From Paratinospora sagittata (taxonomy: Eukaryota; Streptophyta; Magnoliopsida; Ranunculales; Menispermaceae): 64,000 nt of DNA. Location: contig CM069593.1 of the NCBI GenBank assembly GCA_035771175.1, positions 38,236,241 through 38,300,240 on the forward strand, written 5' to 3'. A model generated the notes under the pieces. The model had not been told where the DNA came from, ran no database searches, and was given only the letters and a program-made list of their open reading frames with translations. Each line of letters starts with the position of its first letter. Position 1 is the first letter of the stretch. Positions 33,727 to 45,003 of this stretch are shown one piece after another. Both the position numbers and the translations under genes were made by a program.

Positions 33727-36380
33727 AGAAATCAAATAAATATCATTTCAACCTCTCATTCTCCAATGTGTAAATCTCCAACGTGTGAAACAAATAAAAA
33801 TGAAAAGAAGGAAATCAAAATAAAAACAAAAGAACCCCTTTCTCATCTCAATCTCTCATACGTTAACATTAAAAAAAAGAGAGAAAACGTGTGAAAATAA
33901 AATAAAAGGAAAAGAAGTTGTTGACGGAAAGAAAACAAAAAAAGGAGAGAGAGAGAGAGAATGAAGAACGACGGAGAGAAAGAAAGGAAGAGGAACGGAG
34001 GAAAGAACGCGGGATTCATGCGAAATCTAGACCCGTGGTAAGTGATTTTCACTCTATTTCTTCGTGAAATTTATATCTAAGCTAGATGTAACGATTCTAG
34101 TGGAGTAATTTTAGCTGTGGGAGTCGTTTTACGGTGTTTTCAAAAATTGGGGTTTTGACCCAACGTGAATGAAAATCCGCTAGGAAGGTTGGAAAACACT
34201 TGCTAGGCTGTAGGAACCTTAAATATATGGTTAGATTGAATTTATGTGTTCATTTGGAATTTTTATAGCCGTTGGAAGTTTGTTGGAATTTAGAGTTTCG
34301 ATTGGAGACCATTTAAATCATTTAAAACCGGATGAAACTCTAGTTTAAGGCTATAGAATGGTAGAATGCACTGTTACGAGTCCATCGATGCTAAGTTCAT
34401 GATTTTTGGAGACCGTTTGACAATTTTAGTAAAAATTTACATGTTTCCAATGAATAGTGATGATGTGAACAGTGATGTAAATAGTACTATGATCATATTC
34501 AGTGAATAAAATGGAATTAGAATCCAATGAAACTCCGGTTTGAGATCATAGAATCGTAGAGAATTGAATTCCGGACGTTTCGATACTAAGATTGTGATTT
34601 TTGGATATGCTTTGATATTTTTAGTAGCTAAATATATGGTTTTGGTGAGTAAAATTCACTGTCGTGACCTTCGCGAACGTGTAAAACCTCAATAAAATAC
34701 CGTTGAAGGTAGTAGAATGATAGAATGAGTGATTTTACACGTGTCGATGTGGACAGAATAATTTTAGGAATGTTCTAGATTTTTAATAAAATTGATATAT
34801 GTTCCAGTAGAAAAATAAACTAAGAATTAATGAAAATATGAAATGGGAAATCTATTTTCACTGTTCTTTCTTGTGGAAATATCTAGATTGACCACAGAAA
34901 TGAGATAGTAGTTTCTTCAACTGTTTATGAGTCCTAAAGTGAGTTGGAATCTAAATTCACAGAATGGGTATAAGATTATTCATGTTAATCTTTATTCTTA
35001 ATGATTTAAAGTGAGTTGAGAAATTGAAGATGTAAATAGATATGAATAAATGAAATTGAATTATGAAGTGATTGTGACAGGTTAAATTAGTTGGATTTAA
35101 ATTGGAGCTGGACTCGAAAGCTACGATGATTGGGTTTAAGTTGGAAAGTATTGTACTATGAGTATATTTTTTTGATTTTGGTTCTTGTATGACATTTTAT
35201 TTATATGAAATGTTTAATTGTAAACATGTTATATACGTATATGCATTGTATTTTATTGATCATTCAAAATGATTTTGGCATTTGGAGTATGCGAGACGTG
35301 CGAAGGCAGATCGCACATGTTGTCATTTCGTTAGGAATTAGACCCGGATGAGTGTTATGCGTAACCTCATTGTCAGTAGGCCTGTCCTAACAAGGATTAG
35401 GAGATCCTTGAAATGGCTGTGAATTGGGTAATGAGAGGCTGTGGCTACCTTGTAACGACCATACAAGGGTTTGACCCGCTTTCTTGCCTTGAAGGAAGGA
35501 AATTGGGGATTTTGTGAAAAAAAAGAATGCATTGTTTTCTTGAGAACTCATGAAATTTATGTTGTTGACATGTATTATATATTCGTTGAATAATGTATGT
35601 GTTTAATACTTGTTTGAAATGATTTTAAATGTCATATTTTCCTAAATGCATATAATTGCCATATCAAGAAATATATTCACTGAGCTGTTGATTGCTCACT
35701 CCATTTCCTCCAATATTGCAGGTATTGAGTCGAAGGGAAAAGAAAAAATCCGTGAGTGATAATCACGTGAGCCTTCGTCTGGTATGTGTATGTATGCTTG
35801 GAGGAAATAGGTTATATTTTTGTTATTTTGATATGTATAATAATCACATACTATATATATAATATCACCTAGATGGGTTGTGTGGTAATATTATATAATG
35901 CTTAGGATGATGGAATAAGATGATCATAAATATTTATGAATTTAATTTGTGGAATGAATGGAATGAATGTGAGTGGAATGATTGTATATTTATATATTTG
36001 ATTTGATTTGGTTTGTGGTATATCAGAAAAATTGTGAATTGCCCATTTTACGGGGAGGTGCTGTCGAAATTTTGAAAAAATGTTGGAAAGGATTGTGAGA
36101 CTATATGAAGGCTGACAGTGTATTGTATACTGTATATGAGTATATACAGTGTATAATACATTGTGCCGGTCATGACGTCAGCATACTTCAGGGGCGTCGT
36201 GACATTTTGGGAGAATGTTTCCTTAATTAATTCATGTACAAATTATATTCTGAAATTAATGAAATCAGACTTGTACGTAATCGGGTTTCCGCGCACTCAG
36301 TTATTGTTATAGTGCATTCGCGCCCCGTCCTTGAGTGTCCCGCCTGTTTAGGCGCGTCCGGGCGAGGTGTGATATTTAAT

Positions 36381-36392
36381 GGTATCAGAGCG
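36381..36392 (+). other. Primer-binding site of element B
   Basis: TGGTATCAGAGC, 5 nt after the 5' LTR end. The same initiator tRNA-Met type as in A and C. Confidence 0.85.
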
Positions 36393-36723
36393 TAAGGTCA
36401 ACGGCCCGCCCAAGTCCACCAAATAAGGGAAAAAAATTATTTATTAGATATATATATCTCTAGAACTATGTATATATGAATTATATATATAGTTATGATT
36501 TATGAAAATTATATATATAGTTATGATTGAATATATATATCTATATATCTATGTATATATGAGATATATATATCATATTGCTAATAGAAAATCTGGATTA
36601 AATGATGGCATAAACATCAAGAGAAAAATAGAAAATATTGTCCAACGGACAAAGCATAAATCTTAAAAATGTTAGGAATATATTTTGTGTCTTTCACAAA
36701 TTTATTTTCCTTTTAGCAAAAGA
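36393..36723. other. AT-rich leader of element B
   Basis: Between the primer-binding site and the extra ORF. It is dominated by (TA)n-rich phrases (TATATATCT, ATATATAGTTATGATT repeated at 36487 and 36517). No gene seen. Confidence 0.5.
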
Positions 36724-37795
36724 ATGGCCTCAAGTGAAGGAACGACTTTCGGTAGTAGGGAACTAATTCCCACTAGACTCAAGAAATTGTCCAAAAGGGA
36801 GGCTATGACTATGAGGAGTATCGACAATAGAGATCTCCGCCTCCGTCCGATCCTTCACGAAAAACTCGCAACACTGGGGTGGTTGAACATAACAAAAGTT
36901 GAGGGTCACGTCTCCTACAACTTGATGAAATCCTTCTACGAAGCCATGAATTGCGTAGGACTTCAAGAAGATGGGATCAACCCTGTTTTGGAGACAACGG
37001 TTAGGGGAACAAAGATTTCTATCAACGTCGAAATTATTGCGCGACTTATGGAGATTCTAATTGAAGATAGAATCGTTGATCCACACGAACCCCAGACAGT
37101 TGCAGAGATCGCAGAGTCCAACGAACAGTGGTTCAATTCCCTCACCAAATAGTTGTACACCCAATCAACGTACACCCACCTCCCAAAAAATCTCCTTAAT
37201 CCATCTCTTGCCGGCCTTAGAAAGATCATATTTGGCAACATCTTGCCAGAAAGGGGGACTAGAGGCACTATGTCAAGGGCTCAACTTCTAGTGTTATACT
37301 GCATAGAGAAGAAAATTAAGGTCTCCCTACCTCACATCATCATCCAACAAATGTTGAAGGTGATTCAAAACCCTTTCAGAAAGGATCTCCTCGACTACGA
37401 AGTCTTGATCATGAGGATGCTATACGAGGCAACGTCAACACTTTTGATGAGTCTTCGAAGCAGATCACTGAGGCGGTTACAACATCCTCTATCTTCAAGA
37501 CATATGTCCAAATGTCCAAGGGGTTCCAGTTAGGGAATCCCCGTACAGTCAAAACAACTACCCTACACCTATGAATCAACCGTACGGCCAGTACCTTCCA
37601 CCAATGCCTACGGCCTACCCTCCACCTATGGGACAGTCGACCCATCAACCATCGATGGGGCAATCGACTAACCCATTCGAACAGTTAAATGTGATCGTGG
37701 TTAGCATTGCTCGAATAGAGGAGACTCAAAATGCTTTGTTAACACGTATGCAAAACGTCAAAAAAAAAACGAGCAAATTCTCAACCTTCTTCTAG
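36724..37795 (+). pseudogene. Extra leader ORF of element B, plant-transposon-protein-like
   Basis: ATG 36724 opens MASSEGTTFGSRELIPTR, with a stop at 37150-37152. The same frame then continues (LRKIIFGNILPERGTRGTM, SRAQLLVLYCIEKKIKVSLP) to about 37450, after which another frame reads a Pro/Gln/Gly-rich tail (PYGQYLPPMPTAYPPPMGQS) and IVVSIARIEETQNALLTRMQ. VRG-x-K near the middle, GNILP..GT and LYCI..KK..LP resemble the 'putative plant transposon protein' domain often found in non-autonomous retroelements. This ORF sits between the primer-binding site and the leader repeats, where A has nothing, so B carries an additional ORF or is a mosaic. Function unknown. Broken by one stop and at least one frameshift. 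Confidence 0.5.
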
Positions 37796-37959
37796 TAGTC
37801 TTTCTGTACCTAGCAGGAGGTCTAGAAGGAGCAGTTGTAGGCAGGAAAATCAGGAATGATCACTGGCATTGTAAAAATTTATTTTATATATGAATGAAAT
37901 GTTTTGTTTAAAACTATCTTTGGTGGGCCGACTTACAACCATTCTTTCTTTTGTATCAC

Positions 37960-38240
37960 TAACTTTGGAGTGGTATGGGACACAACAAAATTGGAGGATA
38001 CTAAATAAAATGTGGAAGTAAGAAAACTCACGACCTTGTGTGAAAAGAAACATTTGGAGAAAGTTGCATTACTAACATTATCACTAAGTTTACACGGTAT
38101 GGGACGAGTGAACTTGGACGATACTATTAGTGAACTACGACTCAACCGATGTTTTATAGAGACCGTGTTCATACAACTTAACTTGGTTGACACCCTTATT
38201 ACCAAATTCATGTGGTATGGGACACACAAATTTGGATAAT
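37960..38240 (+). repeat. Leader repeat of element B, about 118-124-bp period
   Basis: GGTATGGGAC at 37972, 38096 and 38214. The first two copies are followed by GAGGATACTA or GACGATACTA. Same motif and spacing class as the A leader. Confidence 0.7.
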
Positions 38241-40853
38241 AATAAAAAAGACTAAGCAAAAGAGTTTGAACACATAAGATCGCGAATTTGGATTATGACT
38301 CGTATGGATTTTCAATGAAATATATATGTATGTTCACAAAAACCAGAACCAAAATATTTGAAATACTTGCAAAGTTTTATACTTATTATATAAACATTCT
38401 AACCTTGTTTTTACACCATGGCCAAACATACAAGGCATATAAGATTCTTTGATTTCTCAACAAAAACCTTACACTATACTTATAAAAATAGGTGATTTTT
38501 ATATTGCAGTACTCTCAAATTTGTTGCTGAGAATATCATAACATTATACTTGGCTACAGTTCCTAAATCATGGATTTATATTCTCCTTGCCAGTGAGAAA
38601 ATGCAAACCAGGAAGAGAGGAAGGCCACGTACTGTCCGTCCAGGAACCGCCGCCTCCGACGACAGCACAGGCCACACCGACACTACCACTACGTCTGGGC
38701 AGGCAGTGCCACCCCAACCCACACCCTTTGCCATACCTTCAAGTATGAAAGTATTCTTCGCCGGATTTATCTAGGCGATGAAAGTAACTGTTCAGACGAC
38801 TGTTTGTGAGACCGTGGCCAATCAGGTTGTCACTGTTCAAGCACCTGTGAGATCTAGGTCGGAGACTCAAACCGAGCAGATTACGAAATACAAGAGGCTA
38901 CAACCTCTTACTTTTGCTGGCACCATTGATGCCGAAGAGGTGCAGAAATGGCTGGATGAGTCAAAAAAGGCTCTCGATGCAATGGGAGTCGATGAGGCTC
39001 GAAAGATTCCACTTGCGGCCTACCAACTTATTGGTGGAGCAAATACATGGTGGATAACAGTAAAGTAGGATCCAAGGGTCAACACTACAGACATGACTTG
39101 GCAACGGTTCGAGTCACTTTTTATTGATGAGTACTTCCCCAGCGCTGTGAAGAGGCAGAAGCGCCAGGAGTTCGCCAAACTATACCAAGGCGGCATGACT
39201 GTCTGGGAGTACGCTGAAAATTTTAAAGGATTATCGGTCTAATCTCTCTCCACCATCTCAACGGAGCTAGATAAGACCAAAAAATTTTACAATGGCCTTC
39301 GTCTTGACATTCGACAAGCCTTGTCGATTTTGGATCTCAAGATTTACAGGGAGGTCGTTGACAAGGCCATGAGCTTTGAACAGGAAAAGATTGTGCAGCA
39401 TAGACTGAATAGGGGAAAACGGCCTGCAACATTTTCCTAACAGGGCTCGCAACAGGGCAACAAGAAGAAGCCATACTATAATCAAAACCCAGCCCTCCCA
39501 GCCCCTGTTAAGAAGAATGAGGCCACGACACCTACGGCTGAACCATCTAACCCTGGCCATCAGGGTTTTCGCAATCATGGTCGTGGAGGCCGTCATGGCA
39601 GGGGTGGCCGTCGAAACGACAATGGCAGAGGTGGTGGTCAGCACCACAATCAACATGGCCAACAGAACAATCAGCAGCAGAGGCTGACGTGTTACATCTG
39701 CGGCCAACAGGGCCATGTAAGAAATGCTTGTCCACACCTTCAGCAACCAATTTCCGTTGTTCCAGTCCAACAAGCACCACCTGCTGCTAATGCCCAACCC
39801 AGGTAGATCCAGCAAAACCAGGGGCAACAGAACCAGCGCAGAGCATTTGCCATCGCTCAACAATCCCTCCTAGAAAATAATGTAGTCGAAGGTACATTTC
39901 CCTTGTTCAATACAACTGTGCATGTCTTGTTCGATTCAGGTGCTACACATTCTTTTATATCGTCTGCATTAGTAAGACATTTAGGGTTGCATCCTGAACC
40001 CACAGAAATCACAATCCATGTCACATCACCTTTAGGATTTAGTACTGACATGAATTTGCAGTGCTCTTGATGTGAGCTTCGAATGTCAGAACATATAATA
40101 TATGCAGATCTTTTTGTGATGGACATTGAAGACTTTGACATCATCCTCGGCATGAACTGACTCGCACCATTGAATGCAAAGATCGATTGTATGAAGAAGC
40201 AAGTTCAGTTAACCTTGCCCATGGGGGAGTTTGTCAAGATTCAGGGAACAAGGAAATGGATATACAAATCGACTGCTGCACTTCTCAAGGCACAACTTCG
40301 AGCTCTATCCCTTGGTGATGAAAATGAATCACCAGCATTGTACCCTCTCGAAGTACACGATGTCCCGGTAATATCAGAATTCCCAACAATTTTTCTAAAT
40401 GACCTTCCTGGTCTACCTTCGGTTAGGGAATTCGATTTTGAAATCAATCTCATACCTGGGACCAGGCCTATCTCAATTCCACCATACAGAATGTCAAATG
40501 TCGAGCTAGTTGAATTAGACAAACAACTGAAAGAATTAGAGAGTAATCGCTTCATCAAAAAAAGTTCATCACCCTGGGGCGCTCTAGTTTTGTTTGTTCG
40601 CAAAAAGGATGGTTCGTTACGACTTTGCATCGACTATCGCAAGCTGAATAACGTCACCATTAAAAACAGATACTCGTTGCCCAGGATCGATGACTTGTTA
40701 GACCATCTTAGATATGCCAAATACTTCTTTAAGATTGATTTACGATCCGGTTATCACCAACTCTGGATCCGAGAGTCGGACATTACCAAGACGACATTCA
40801 GAACTCGGTACAGTCACTACGAGTTCTTGGTCATGCCGTTCGATCTAACAAAT

Positions 40854-41416
40854 GCACCTGCTGCATTCATGGATTTGATGGACCGCATCTTTAGGTTATA
40901 CTTAGACCGATTTGTGGTGGTTTTTGTGGACGATATCTTGATATATTCCTCAATCGAAGAAGACCATAAGATACATCTGAAGATAGTCCTCAAGACCTTG
41001 AAAAGCCACCAGTTGTATGCAAAGTTGATTAAGTGCAAATTTTGGGTGAAGTGAGTTCAATCCCTAGGCCATGTGGTTTCAGGCAATGACATTGAGGTGG
41101 ATCCTTCTAAGGTTGAAGTGGTTTTAAACTGGAAACAACCTACCACTGTTACTCAATTAGGAGTTTTCTTGGTTTGGCTGGCTATTACAGACGCTTCATC
41201 AAGGACTTCTCAAAGATTGCTGAACCTATGACAAAGCCCACTCGAAAAGACGTGCGATTCATCTGGAATCCCGCATGTGAAGCATCATTTCAGGAATTGA
41301 AGAAACGCCTCACGACGGCACCAGTACTTATCACTCCAAAAAACTCACTTGGATTTTCACTATACACCGACGCCTCTCTCCAAGGTTTTGAGGTCTTCTC
41401 GGATCACAAGAGTCTT
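40854..41416 (+). repeat. 563-bp tandem duplication in B, first unit
   Basis: Begins GCACCTGCTGCATTCATGGA and ends CGGATCACAAGAGTCTT. The second unit starts at 41417 with the same bases, runs to 41715, is interrupted by element C and its duplicated GTTAC (41716-51406), and finishes at 51670. Coordinates match exactly (299 + 264 = 563). The unit spans the RT palm to the start of RNase H. Both copies carry the same RNase H deletion. Confidence 0.9.
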
Positions 41417-41715
41417 GCACCTGCTGCATTCATGGATTTGATGGACCACATCTTTAGGTTATACTTAGACCGATTTGTGGTGGCTTTTGTGGACGATATC
41501 TTGATATATTCCTCAAACGAAGAAGACCATAAGATACATCTGAAGATAGTCCTCAAGACCTTGAAAAGCCACCAGTTGTATGCAAAGTTGAGTAAGTGCG
41601 AATTTTGGGTGAAGCGAGTTCAATTCCTAGGCCATGTGGTTTCAGGCAATGGCATTGAGGTGGATCCTTCTAAGGTTGAAGCGGTTTTAAATTGGAAGCA
41701 ACCTACCACTGTTAC

Positions 41716-43542
41716 TGTGACGCCCCAAAAATTATTTCATCTAGCCCATAACCCAATTGCATTTTGCCCAAACTCTATGTGTTGCCTTGATATGTTTGGT
41801 GTTTGTTTGATGGTTGTTTAATGTTTGTATAGTTGATGCTTGATAATGTATATAATTATGTGTATCATAAATTGTATATGGGTAATGTAAAATTAAAGTA
41901 TAATGCATATGTTATTATTTATGCATGGGCCCATTAAACCATGAATTGATATGGTTTAGGATTGATTGAATAAAAGGATAAATGAGAATGAAAATTTGGT
42001 GTATTAAATGGATTGAACATTTAAAATACATGGAAGCATGAGATTGGTTAAAATACATGTGGTTGGTATGGGTAGTATGAGACCAACACATGTGAAGGTT
42101 AGTGCATGAAAGTGGACAAGTGTCCCATGCCCACTTCTCTAATCCAAGAATGTGCTAGAAAGTGAGGTGAGTGGAGGATAGAATCCAAGAATGTTCTAGA
42201 AAATGAAGTGAGTGGAGGAGAGAATCCAAGAATGTGCTAGAAAGTGAGGTGAGTGGAGGAGGGAATCAAGGAAGTGCTAGAAAGAGAGGTGAGTGGAGAG
42301 AAAGGAAAAAAGAGAAAGGAAAGAAGAAGAGAAAGGAAAGAAGAAGAGAAAGAAGGAGGGAGTTGCAGGAGGAAGATATCTGCGACATTTTCATCAAAGT
42401 GATGGATCTTTGGGATAATGGTAAGATTGAGCTCAAACTTTGTCAGCAAGTTCGTAGCTTCTGGTTATTCATTCTGGTCGGTGGAGATCTTGATTAGAGG
42501 TGTTTTCTGAGAGATCTAACCTCTGAAACAAAGCTGGTCGGAAAGTCTGGATTTCTCGTACCATTTCGTTAAAACATTAGATCTCCTCAATCTACCGTTG
42601 GATGGATATCAAATTTGGGTATGTAGTTTATAACTGATTCTTATGTATTCTGAACGGTGGAGATGTTTATTCGTTTAGTATTTTGTGTGATATAGTCATC
42701 TGAGTTTGAGTATTTGCAGCAGGAAAGGAGAAATTGTCTGATTAGAGACTTGTTCATCAAAGATACTTATATTTTTGGTCCACCGTTGGATTGGGCTGAT
42801 ATTTGGACAGAAGGTTTGTTTCTTAACATACTTCAATCTGTACGGTTGATTTTGTGATTACATATTTCTGTTGGTAGATTGATACATCTGAACAGAATAC
42901 TAAATGAAGAATTGGTAGGGTTGCTTGTATTAGACCTAAATTGAGAATATGAACTTAGACCTTTCCAAATAGCTTGCATATCAACTATGTTGACCTAGTT
43001 GTCATTGTTGATGAAACCATGATGCAAAATCAGTGATATACATGGCTGAACATGGTGACCTAGTGTAAATCGACAATATGGCCTAAGTATGGAAAATTTC
43101 ATATTTTAGGGATTTTGATGCTTTTGGCCTAAAATCATTGAATTGATGCAACTTATGTTTAATTAAGCATGATTAGAGTTGATTATGCTACTGATTTGGT
43201 GGTTGTGACCATATCATGGGTTAGGCCTACTTATGATCAAGTGATCCAATTTGGGCATGTTTATGCCTAAGGAATTGAAAATCAGTATTTTTGATTAATA
43301 GAATGGTTTATGTATGAGAACTATGCATTAGAGGCCTAAGTCGTGTGATTTGAGTTGAATGATGGGATTAGATGGGATTTAGGCCTATTGTTTATATGTG
43401 GGCTGATTTAGGGTTGATGTGTAATGTCTATGTGATTGAACATAGAAATTGATGTATGGTAGAATATTGATGTATGTCCCGCCCCGGCATTCCGCATGCC
43501 ACTCCCTGCGAGGTTGGTGGTCCGGGGTGCGGGGTCGCCACA
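41716..43542 (+). repeat. 5' LTR of element C, internally deleted
   Basis: TGTGACGCCCCAAAAATT ... GGGGTCGCCACA, 1827 bp. Compared with the 3' LTR it lacks 1022 bp (equivalent to 50315-51336; junction near 43477) and one 41-bp minisatellite unit. The lost part includes the hairpin/CAG motif. A (GA)-rich purine tract lies at about 42290-42362. Confidence 0.9.
42142..42300 (+). repeat. 41-bp minisatellite in LTR C
   Basis: Units of ATCCAAGAATGTGCTAGAAA... start at 42142, 42183, 42224 and (diverged) 42265. The 3' LTR has five (48938, 48979, 49020, 49061, 49102). Confidence 0.85.
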
Positions 43543-43544
43543 GT

Positions 43545-43556
43545 TGGTATCAGAGC
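43545..43556 (+). other. Primer-binding site of element C
   Basis: TGGTATCAGAGC two bases after the 5' LTR end. Confidence 0.9.
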
Positions 43557-43776
43557 CTGATTTTACTAGGTTTGGTCTATGTATTGGACTTAGATGACTT
43601 TGACCTAGGAATTGGGTGAGAGATTTAGGTGATTAAGAAGCTTAAAGGAACTAACTTAAAAGCCTTACTATCATATTTTCTGTGTGTATTATATGATATG
43701 GGTAGTTATGAGGCTTTGTTAATGTTTTAAATTCTTTAATGTGTGATGGTTGCTTGTATTTCTACTTCTCAATGTC

Positions 43777-44997
43777 ATGAGGAGGAGCGAGAGATTGGGA
43801 AAGCCACACACAGGGCCATCCGATGATGACCGGATGGGGAGGATGGAGGAGATCATTCAGGCACAAGGCCGCTTGATGGCAGCCCAGACTTCACAGATAC
43901 AGGTGTTAGTGCAGCAGGTTCAGGCTATTGCTCGACAGTCACCTCAAACAATACCTCAGGAGGCAGGCACTAGTAGGGTCGAGGCTAGTGGAGCTGCAAG
44001 GGCAGCAGGACCTCAAATGGCTGTACCTCAGCCTATGCCTACACCTGCTCCTATTGTTGTGGAGAACCCCACTGATCGGCGGATCAGACTGCTAGAGAAG
44101 TTCATGAAGCTAAAGCCTAAGGAATTCACTGGTGGGGTTGACTTGAAGAAGGCCGAAGATTGGCTGAAGAATGTCGAGAAGATCAGTCGCTCCTTAAAGC
44201 TTGATGAGGAGTCTCAGGTCCTATGTGCTGCTCACACACTGGAGAGTGATGCAGAGGACTGGTGGCTTTCAGTGTTGGATACACAGGGGGCAGTGAAGAG
44301 TTGGGACACCTTCAAACGGTTGTTCTTACAGGCTTACGTTCTAGAGACTGAGAGACAGGCTAAACAACTCGAGTTTTTGATTCTCGCACAGGGCACCATG
44401 TCAGTCAGGGAGTACGAGCTCAGATTTAGGCAGCTCGCAGTTTATGCCCCTGGGTTAGTTTAGACGCCGAGTGACAAGATTATGAGGTTTTCTTTGAACC
44501 TAAGGCCTGCGATCCGACAGGCCTTGTCTGTGACGAAGATGGCTGATTTTACCACAGTGGTCCAGAGGGCCAAACAGTACGAGTTGGCTGAGCGGGTTGA
44601 TGGTATGTCTACACGGGCAGCTCCAGGTGAACAGACTTCACAAGCAGAGTCTGGGGGACAGTTCCAGACTCCGTGGAAGAAGGGAAGATGGAAAAGGAAG
44701 AGAAAGTTTTATGGAAGAGCACAGTCTGATGGTGCTCAGAGTAAGGCATCCCAGGTTCAAACTGGTATGATGGCTTCACCAGTGGTTTCCTCTACTGTCT
44801 CGATTCCTATTCAGGCACCGAGTGCACCGAGACCCCCATTCCCACAGACTGCTGGCCGAGGCAGAGGAAGAGGTCGAGGAAGTTATGTGACGACATCTCA
44901 GACTGGGTCATTTGCGCCCAGGGCTCCATTCTTATGTTTTCATTGTGGGCAGGCTGAGCATAGGAAGCTCGAGTGTCCGAATTTTCAGAGAGCTTAG
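43777..44997 (+). pseudogene. Gag of element C
   Basis: ATG 43777 gives MRRSERLGKPHTGPSDDD. The Gag domain runs to about 44560 (AEDWWLSVLD, SVREYELRFRQLAVYAPG) and the zinc knuckle CFHCGQAEHRKLEC lies near 44935. In-frame TAG stops at 44461-44463 (after APGLV) and 44995-44997 (after NFQRA) interrupt what should be one gag-pol frame continuing into protease. The start is chosen for the basic MRRSERLGK N-terminus; an upstream ATG at 43772 is out of frame. Confidence 0.85.
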
Positions 44998-45003
44998 GGA
45001 TTT

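Larger units (their letters stand above)
22238..36204 (+). mobile_element. Gypsy solo LTR D, inserted in LTR B and interrupted by element A
   Basis: It starts TGTAACACCCCGTGG at 22238 and ends GGGGCGTCGTGACA at 36204, flanked by the perfect 5-bp duplication TTTTG (22233-22237 and 36205-36209). Element A with one copy of its duplication (22586-33731) is inserted inside. Net length is about 2.82 kb. There is no primer-binding site or coding sequence, so it is a solo LTR. It contains a GTGGTAAGTG donor-like site near 34036 and the shared hairpin/CAG motif at 35676-35721. The end GTGCCGGTCATGACGTCA...GTCGTGACA is shared with D2 at 60064. A diverged reverse copy lies in the PMD gene. Confidence 0.85.
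21032..36375 (+). mobile_element. 5' LTR of Gypsy element B, interrupted by D (and A)
   Basis: The LTR starts TGTAATACCCTAGGTTTGC at 21032, runs to 22237, and resumes at 36205 after solo LTR D and its target duplication, ending GTGTGATA at 36375. Net length is about 1.37 kb. From 21221 it aligns with the 3' copy at 54001-55171, with a few percent difference by eye. A TATATAAA box lies at 21106-21113, a 75-bp hairpin repeat near 21843-21990, and the shared hairpin/CAG motif at 22116-22163. The first 189 bp have no counterpart in the 3' LTR. A second copy of the first 27 nt sits 41 bp upstream (20992). Confidence 0.75.

Noticed and set aside
39267..39863. 198-residue minus-strand frame
   Set aside because: Antisense to the B gag and zinc-knuckle region; composition (Leu/Val/Ala-rich) mirrors the sense Gln/Asn/Gly-rich coding strand.
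41417..41715. Assembly error producing the repeated RT segment
   Set aside because: The two units differ at several bases (for example TGA versus CGA after WVK; GATTAA versus GAGTAA near LIKC/LSKC), so they are diverged copies, not a duplicated read; long reads would settle it.
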